Positions 59,668-64,000 of a stretch of 64,000 nucleotides of DNA are shown in pieces. The position numbers were made by a program, and so were the translations under genes. The notes under the pieces are model-generated. The model made no database searches, was not told the DNA's origin, and saw only the letters and a list, made by a program, of their open reading frames with translations. Position 1 is the first letter of the stretch, and each line of letters begins with the position of its first letter. The DNA is from Chloroflexota bacterium (GTDB lineage Bacteria > Chloroflexota > Anaerolineae > Promineifilales > Promineifilaceae): NCBI GenBank assembly GCA_017993775.1, contig JAGOMA010000001.1:1-64000 (forward strand), given 5' to 3'.

Positions 59668-60407
59668 TGGCTTTCTCCGGGCACCCAATCGGCCAGGAAA
59701 TGGTCGGGATGGGGCATGGCGCTGCGGGCCACGGCCGTGCGCAAATCGTCTAAATGGTAAGCCACGCGGCGCAGGGTGATGTCGAGACGGCCGTTCTCCA
59801 CTGTCACCAGCGCATACTCCGCCCGCGCCGGATTGATGAAACGGCCGTCGGCGCCCCGGTAAAACGGCAGCCCCACGCTGCCCGGATTCAGGATGAAGCC
59901 GTCGCCGATGCGGCGCAGCAGCGGCGTGTGGGTGTGGCCCCCGGCAAAAATCGTGGCCTGAGCACCGCCCAGCTTCTCGGCCAGTTCCTCGTCCGGCGTG
60001 GTGGCCTTGATGACTTCTTTGTTGTGCCGGGGGGAACCGTGGAAGCAGAGCAGGGAACGGCCGTTGCCCAAATCCAGTTCGACAGTGGGCTGGAAGCTGC
60101 GCACGGACGCTTTGTCCTCGTCGGTGAGCTGGTTAGCCCCCCACAACTCCACGTCGTACAAAATCTGGTCTGCCTGGCTGCGGATGGTGAAGGGCGTGGG
60201 CGACAGCAGCCATTCGTCGGTGTTGCCCATGACCACCGGGCATGATAGTTCGCGCACGGCCGTCAACGCTTCGCGCGGCTGCGGTCCGCCTACCACCACG
60301 TCGCCCAGGCAAACGATCTGATCGGGCGTATCTTGCCGCAAAGCAGCCAGGACGGTTTCTAGCGCCACAAAATTGCCGTGAATGTCGGAAATGATAGCGA
60401 TTTTCAT
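59664..60407 (-). CDS. YfcE/MJ0936-type metallophosphoesterase
   Basis: A 247-residue phosphodiesterase with the full metal-site set: SDIHGNFVALETVL (D-x-H), CLGDVVVGGPQP (GD), MGNTDEWLL (GN), CFHGSPRHN and AGGHTHTPLLRR (GHTH), then NPGSVGLPF. I chose the ATG at 60407, which begins MKIAIISDIHGN. It overlaps hisH by ATGA and so is coupled to it, though nothing links it to histidine synthesis. Confidence 0.9.
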   Translation of the reverse strand: MKIAIISDIHGNFVALETVLAALRQDTPDQIVCLGDVVVGGPQPREALTAVRELSCPVVMGNTDEWLLSPTPFTIRSQADQILYDVELWGANQLTDEDKASVRSFQPTVELDLGNGRSLLCFHGSPRHNKEVIKATTPDEELAEKLGGAQATIFAGGHTHTPLLRRIGDGFILNPGSVGLPFYRGADGRFINPARAEYALVTVENGRLDITLRRVAYHLDDLRTAVARSAMPHPDHFLADWVPGESQ

Positions 60408-60427
60408 AGGAATAATATCCAAGGGGG

Positions 60428-60793
60428 TTAGAGGTCAATTGGATTGGTGACGGCAAGATTTGGAATCCAGTCGAAATCTTTTTGGTTGCGCGTGACGAGG
60501 GTGAGGCGATGAATGAGGGCCGTCCCCGCGATCATGGCGTCAGCCAACGACATTTTCCGAAGCTGGCGTAGTTTCACAGCCTGTTCCAGAACGTCGTATG
60601 ACAGCGGCAAAATGGATGCGGCCTGGAAGAATGCTTGGAAATAGGTTTGTTCGTCTTCTGTTAAGCGATGATAACCAAGAACCTCGACATAGCTGATGGC
60701 CGAAACGAAAGGGGACGTCTCCGCAATGAATTCACGCAGGCTGGCAAATGGGGGCTGAGAGGCATAAATGATGATGTTACTATCCAGCAGCAT
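60428..60793 (-). CDS. PIN-domain toxin (VapC-like)
   Basis: A 121-residue PIN-domain ribonuclease candidate. Acidic active-site residues are Asp in MLLDSNIIIYA, Glu in ISYVEVLGY, Asp in SLADAMIAGTAL and Asp in TRNQKDFDWIP. This is the expected four-acid arrangement. I chose the ATG at 60793, since the PIN fold starts there. It lies 4 nt after the small antitoxin-like gene, typical of a toxin-antitoxin pair. The pair is inserted between hisB and the rest of the his operon. Confidence 0.9.
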   Translation of the reverse strand: MLLDSNIIIYASQPPFASLREFIAETSPFVSAISYVEVLGYHRLTEDEQTYFQAFFQAASILPLSYDVLEQAVKLRQLRKMSLADAMIAGTALIHRLTLVTRNQKDFDWIPNLAVTNPIDL

Positions 60794-60797
60794 GGCT

Positions 60798-61064
60798 TCA
60801 ATCCCGTGGTAGTGGTCTGTCCTGGCGCGCTTCTTCTTGCCAGGCAAGCGGATCGGTTATGGAGCGATTATCAAGCGCGGCTAAGGCGGCCAGGGCGTCA
60901 GCCATTTTGCGCCCCTGCGGCTGCGCCTGTGGCTCCTCATGGGGCGGTGTCTCTAAAATGGTGACGTAGACGGCAACTTCTTTTTTGTCGGCTGTTTGCC
61001 GGGGCGCTGCGCCTTTCCACTTTAATTTATTCCCTTCGAGAATGGCTTCGTAAGTCATTAACAT
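60798..61064 (-). CDS. antitoxin-like protein paired with the PIN toxin
   Basis: An 88-residue protein. The N-terminal segment MTYEAILEGNKLKWKG resembles short beta-strand antitoxin N-termini, and the C-terminal half (LAALAALDNRSITDPLAWQEEARQ) is helical and acidic, suited to wrap a toxin. I recognise no exact family. The antitoxin role rests on size, order and the 4-nt spacing to the PIN gene. GAGGTGA lies 8 nt before the ATG. Confidence 0.7.
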   Translation of the reverse strand: MLMTYEAILEGNKLKWKGAAPRQTADKKEVAVYVTILETPPHEEPQAQPQGRKMADALAALAALDNRSITDPLAWQEEARQDRPLPRD

Positions 61065-61111
61065 AGTTCAATCACCTCGCTGATTTTATTATAACCGTAA
61101 ACGAGTTGGAA

Positions 61112-61702
61112 TTAGCCAGTCAACGTTCCTTTGGTGCTGGCGATGCCGGTGCGGCGGAAATCAAGCTCGACGGCCGTGCGCAATGCCCGCGCTAAGGCTT
61201 TGAACAACGCTTCCGCTTTGTGGTGGTCGTTACGGCCGTCTACTTTTGCGTGCAGCGTCAATCGCCCATGCACGGCCACCGACTCAAAAAAGTGCTGCAC
61301 CAAATCCGTGGGGAATTGGCCGATGGTCGGCGTAGTCCATGATGCCTGGAAGATGGTATACGGCCGTCCGCTGAAATCCAGAGCCACAAACCCCAGCGCC
61401 TCATCCATTGGCACGTAGGCATGGCCGACGCGGTGGATGCCTTTGCGGTCGCCAACCGCCTCATTGAGCGCCTGCCCAAGCACTATTCCTACGTCCTCGA
61501 TGGTGTGGTGGCTGTCGATGTGCAAATCGCCCTGTGCCTGCACCTGCAAATCGAGGAGGCCGTGGACGGCAACGGCCGTGAGCATGTGGTCCAGAAAGCC
61601 CACGCCCGTGCTAATTTGATGCTGCCCTGTGCCGTCCAGATTAAGCGTTATCGTGATGTCGGTTTCGCCAGTCTGACGGTGAATCGTTGCTGTTCGCCCC
61701 AT
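61112..61702 (-). CDS. hisB: imidazoleglycerol-phosphate dehydratase
   Basis: HisB dehydrates IGP to imidazole acetol phosphate. The 196-residue protein has [16 protein letters not shown], the manganese site [51 protein letters not shown] and [19 protein letters not shown]. It is monofunctional, with no phosphatase domain. I chose the ATG at 61702, with GGAG 6 nt upstream, over an in-frame TTG. It follows hisC by 15 nt. Confidence 0.96.
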   Translation of the reverse strand: MGRTATIHRQTGETDITITLNLDGTGQHQISTGVGFLDHMLTAVAVHGLLDLQVQAQGDLHIDSHHTIEDVGIVLGQALNEAVGDRKGIHRVGHAYVPMDEALGFVALDFSGRPYTIFQASWTTPTIGQFPTDLVQHFFESVAVHGRLTLHAKVDGRNDHHKAEALFKALARALRTAVELDFRRTGIASTKGTLTG

Positions 61703-61717
61703 GTCAATCTCCAAGCC

Positions 61718-62884
61718 CTAATCTCCAATTTCTGACAGCGCGGCCACCAACCGGTCTGTGTCAAACGGCCGTCCTGCACTGATGCGGATGCAGTTGTCCA
61801 GGCCGGGTTTGTTGAAATAGCGCACCAACACGCCCTGCTGCTCCAGCGCCAGCTTCAATTGTCGCGCATCTCGCTCCAAAACGCGAAAGAGGACAAAGTT
61901 GGATTGGCTGGGAAACGGCCGTAACCACGCAAACCGCCCCAATTCAGCCACCATCCGCTCTCGTTCCTGCACAATCAGCCCCACTTTTTCACGCAGCCAC
62001 GCCTTGTCCTCCAAAGAAGCCAGCGCCGCCAGCGAAGCGGCCACGTTGATGTTGTAGGGCTGCTTAATTTTCCACATGTGCGGCAGCAGCCACGCGGGGA
62101 ACGCGCCATACCCCACGCGCAGCCCGGCCAGCCCGGCCAGCTTGCTAAACGTGCGCAGCACCGCCAGGTTTTCATACGCCATCACCCAAGACAGCCGGGA
62201 TTGAACCGCAAAGGGCGCAAAGGGCGCAAAGTTTTTTTCTTTTCCTTCTTCGCGCTCTTTGCGTTCTTTGCGGTTAACCTCCCCCACAAAGTCTACATAT
62301 GCTTCGTCCAGCAGCACCAACACGGGCAAATCTAGCAGGCGGCGCAGGGTGGCGTCATCGATGGTGCTGCCGTCGGGGTTGTTGGGCGAGCAGAGGATGA
62401 GGATTTTGGCCTTGTGGGCCTGGACCGCCTGCTCGATGCCCGCCACGTCCAGGCTAAAATCCGCTTGCCGCCGCACCGGGACGTATTGGCCGCTGTTAAC
62501 GGCCGTGCTAAACGGATACATGCCAAAACTGGGCGGGCAGTCCACCACCACGTCGCCCGGCGAGAGGACCACGCGCAGCACCAGGTCGATCAGCTCATCC
62601 GCGCCCATGCCGGCCATGAGATGAGAGGGGGGAACGGCCGTGTACTCACCCAACGCCTCTCGCAGTTCCAGCGCTTCCGGGTCTGGGTAGATATGGTAAT
62701 ACTTACCCGCCGCCAACGCCGCCAGCGCTCGCGGCGACGGCCCATACGGGTTCTCGTTGGCGTCCAGCTTGGTAATTTCTTCCGGCGCGCGGCCCAACCG
62801 TCGCGACAACACCTCAAACGGCACAATCGGCGTATACGCCTCCATGGCTGCCACATCCGGCCTGACAAACTGGTCTACATTCAT
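61718..62884 (-). CDS. hisC: histidinol-phosphate aminotransferase
   Basis: A 388-residue PLP-dependent class I/II aminotransferase. Blocks are KLDANENPYGPSP, YPDPEALELREAL, GMGADELIDLVLR, LCSPNNPDGS, VLLDEAYVDF (Asp binding PLP), the Schiff-base lysine in RTFSKLAGLAGLRVGYG, and NCIRISAG near the end. It is about 20-25 residues longer than most HisC because of an insertion, NRKERKEREEGKEKN and on, after VDFVGEV. That insertion is encoded by 9-nt repeats like those that flank the GxxExxY gene. Catalytic residues are intact. Confidence 0.95.
   Translation of the reverse strand: MNVDQFVRPDVAAMEAYTPIVPFEVLSRRLGRAPEEITKLDANENPYGPSPRALAALAAGKYYHIYPDPEALELREALGEYTAVPPSHLMAGMGADELIDLVLRVVLSPGDVVVDCPPSFGMYPFSTAVNSGQYVPVRRQADFSLDVAGIEQAVQAHKAKILILCSPNNPDGSTIDDATLRRLLDLPVLVLLDEAYVDFVGEVNRKERKEREEGKEKNFAPFAPFAVQSRLSWVMAYENLAVLRTFSKLAGLAGLRVGYGAFPAWLLPHMWKIKQPYNINVAASLAALASLEDKAWLREKVGLIVQERERMVAELGRFAWLRPFPSQSNFVLFRVLERDARQLKLALEQQGVLVRYFNKPGLDNCIRISAGRPFDTDRLVAALSEIGD
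62202..62280. repeat. 9-nt repeat insertion inside hisC
   Basis: On the minus strand AACCGCAAAG, AACGCAAAG, AGCGCGAAG and later the complementary CTTTGCGCC, CTTTGCGGTT form an imperfect inverted arrangement of 9-nt units. It starts with GGTTAACCGC, the same start as the repeats around the GxxExxY gene. Confidence 0.75.
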
Positions 62885-62899
62885 ATTGCCTCCAAGAGA

Positions 62900-62930
62900 T
62901 TAACCGCGGAGAGCGCGGAGGGCGCGGAGA
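62900..62930. repeat. left 9-nt repeat flanking the GxxExxY gene
   Basis: TTAACCGCGGAG, AGCGCGGAG, GGCGCGGAG on the plus strand. It is the inverted counterpart of the array at 63367-63396. Confidence 0.85.
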
Positions 62931-62932
62931 TT

Positions 62933-63330
62933 TTAAAGAGCATTGGCTACGCGCCGGATGCCGCCTGATTTCAGGCGAACGACGTTAAAGTTTAGGAGCA
63001 GACCTAATTTGAGGTTGGCCAACTTCAGGTAGGACAACACCTGAGCGTAGTGAACATCGGTCAATTGAGCCACCGACTTTAGCTCAAAAACAATCAGGTC
63101 TTCCACCAAAAAGTCCAACCGATACCCCTGATCTAGATGCACCCCTTTATAAACAACAGGCAAAACCCTTTCTCGCTCAAACCGAATACCACGCAAAGTC
63201 ATTTCGTGAGCCAGACATCCTTGATACGCTGATTCCAGCAGTCCCGGCCCCAAATGGCGATGCACCTCAATCGCCGCCCAATCACTTTCTCCGTGATCTT
63301 ATCTTCATTTCGCAAAGGTTCTCTAATCAT
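62933..63330 (-). pseudogene. GxxExxY-family protein gene with a frameshift
   Basis: From the ATG at 63330 (preceded by AGGAGGGGAA) the frame reads MIREPLRNEDKITEKVIG and is then lost. One frame over it continues AAIEVHRHLGPGLLESAYQGCL, the GxxExxY core, to the stop at 62933. The break is at a run of three C (63277-63279), where four would restore VIGAAIEVH. So one base is missing, either as a real mutation or as an assembly error. The intact part includes YRLDFLVEDLIVFELKSV, which resembles PD-(D/E)XK-like nuclease cores. Family function is unknown. It lies between hisD and hisC, bracketed by inverted 9-nt repeats. Confidence 0.85.
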
Positions 63331-63366
63331 TTCCCCTCCTACTTTTTTTACTCTTCTCCTCTTTTC

Positions 63367-63396
63367 CTCCGCGTTCTCCGCGGCCTTCGCGGTTAA
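63367..63396. repeat. right 9-nt repeat flanking the GxxExxY gene
   Basis: CTCCGCGTT, CTCCGCGGC, CTTCGCGGTTAA on the plus strand, inverted relative to 62900-62930. Its TTAA supplies the hisD stop codon. Confidence 0.85.
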
Positions 63397-64000
63397 CTCC
63401 TCTTCGCCGCTGCATTTGCATGGGCGGTCAGCCCTTCGGCGCGGGCGATTTGGGCGGCGATGGGGCTGAGCCGGGCCGAAGTGGCGTCGTCGAGCTGGAT
63501 GATGCTGGTGATTTTCACAAAGTCGGCCACGTTCAGCGGCGAGGCGAAGCGGGCGGTGCTGCTAGTGGGCATGACGTGGCTGGGACCGGCCACATAATCG
63601 CCCAATACCTCGAAGCTGCGTTCGCCGATGAATAGACCGCCGGCGTTGGGAATCTTGGCGGCAAAGGCCGCCGGGTTGGCGACCGCCAGACAGGTGTGCT
63701 CGGCGGCGAATTGGCTGGCGAGCCGGCACGCTTCGTCCACATCGGCGGTGAGGACGATGCCGCCCTGGCCGTTGAGGGAGGTCGCAATGGTGTCGGCGCG
63801 GCTGAGCGTTTCCATTTGCCGGCCGATTTCCACCTGAACGGCCGTCGCCAATTCCAGCGACGGCGTGAACAAAATAGCGGTTGCCAGCACATCATGTTCC
63901 GCCTGCGCCAGCAAATCGGCGGCTACCCAGGCCGGATCAGCGGTGTCGTCGGCGACAACGGCCGTTTCCGTCGGGCCATACAAGCCATCAATGCCCACAA
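63393..64000 (-). CDS. hisD: histidinol dehydrogenase, C-terminal part (cut by window edge)
   Basis: HisD oxidises histidinol to histidine in two NAD-dependent steps. About 200 C-terminal residues are visible of a protein usually near 430. Blocks seen are [72 protein letters not shown] and the terminal [12 protein letters not shown]. The catalytic His and zinc ligands in GPSHVMPT and the C-terminal His are present. The 5' half lies beyond position 64000. Confidence 0.96.
   Translation of the reverse strand, partial: VGIDGLYGPTETAVVADDTADPAWVAADLLAQAEHDVLATAILFTPSLELATAVQVEIGRQMETLSRADTIATSLNGQGGIVLTADVDEACRLASQFAAEHTCLAVANPAAFAAKIPNAGGLFIGERSFEVLGDYVAGPSHVMPTSSTARFASPLNVADFVKITSIIQLDDATSARLSPIAAQIARAEGLTAHANAAAKRS

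Noticed and set aside
62900-63396. Insertion sequence around the GxxExxY gene
   Set aside because: No transposase and no clear target-site duplication. The flanks are short tandem repeats, so I report a repeat-bracketed gene instead.

Overview
The window looks like part of a chromosome of a free-living bacterium of the phylum Chloroflexota (Anaerolineae/Ardenticatenia-like). This placement is an inference from gene content and not from a marker-gene tree. It rests on the mix of a CvnD-type GTPase with DUF4388, kaiBC, many PAS/GAF histidine kinases, WD40 and TPR proteins, P/T-rich lipoproteins, an HrcA/CIRCE heat-shock operon and a mid-range GC (about 55% by eye). Two genome-wide sequence habits stand out. 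The first is a dispersed palindrome, ACGGCCGT, which I counted about 119 times by eye (roughly 1-2 expected by chance). The second is a set of short tandem repeats with heptamer-based periods between and inside genes, very like the STRR repeats of cyanobacteria.

Layout. 1-1672 (-): tRNA-Pro (cut by the window edge), tilS and tRNA-Leu. 1974-12999 (+): a signalling and lipid-type cluster holding a DUF4388 protein, CvnD-like GTPase, alpha/beta hydrolase, V4R protein, left-handed beta-helix protein, acyl-ACP-reductase-like enzyme, GGDEF-like response regulator, 1006-aa histidine kinase, CheY-like regulator and a second hydrolase that has lost its nucleophile. 13041-17592 (+): DUF3048 lipoprotein, an M23/SH3/glycosidase-like fusion and an FAH-family enzyme. 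17606-19504 (+): perfect sigma70 promoter, structured leader with a candidate attenuator, S1 protein and IF-1. 19534-25488 (-): hrcA-grpE-dnaK-dnaJ-prmA under a CIRCE operator. 25527-34409: polyprenyl glycosylphosphotransferase, S41 protease, recN, B-box membrane protein, NAD kinase, hisS and a voltage-gated-type K+ channel.

34497-43121 (+): a molybdenum hydroxylase whose fused [2Fe-2S] domain has lost 7 of 8 cluster cysteines, then a Kai-clock-type operon. In that operon a PAS/coiled-coil protein with a C-terminal domain resembling KaiA/RsbU overlaps kaiB, kaiB overlaps kaiC by ATGA, and a PAS/GAF histidine kinase follows. This is the most interesting system in the window. 43386-54104 (+): an amidase fused in frame to a WD40 lipoprotein, SCO1, a Cache-type histidine kinase with an OmpR regulator, and a Ser/Thr kinase with TPRs. 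54153-64000 (-): a metallophosphatase and a long histidine operon, in transcription order hisD-(GxxExxY)-hisC-hisB-(VapBC-like)-phosphoesterase-hisH-hisA-HAD-VOC-hisF-hisI-hisE. hisG is not in the window and hisD runs off the right edge. Repeats separate many of these his-operon genes, and at several sites repeats have become in-frame coding sequence (hisI, hisF, hisA, hisH, hisC).

No insertion sequence, prophage or CRISPR array was seen. All functional calls come from reading motifs by eye. No database search was run.
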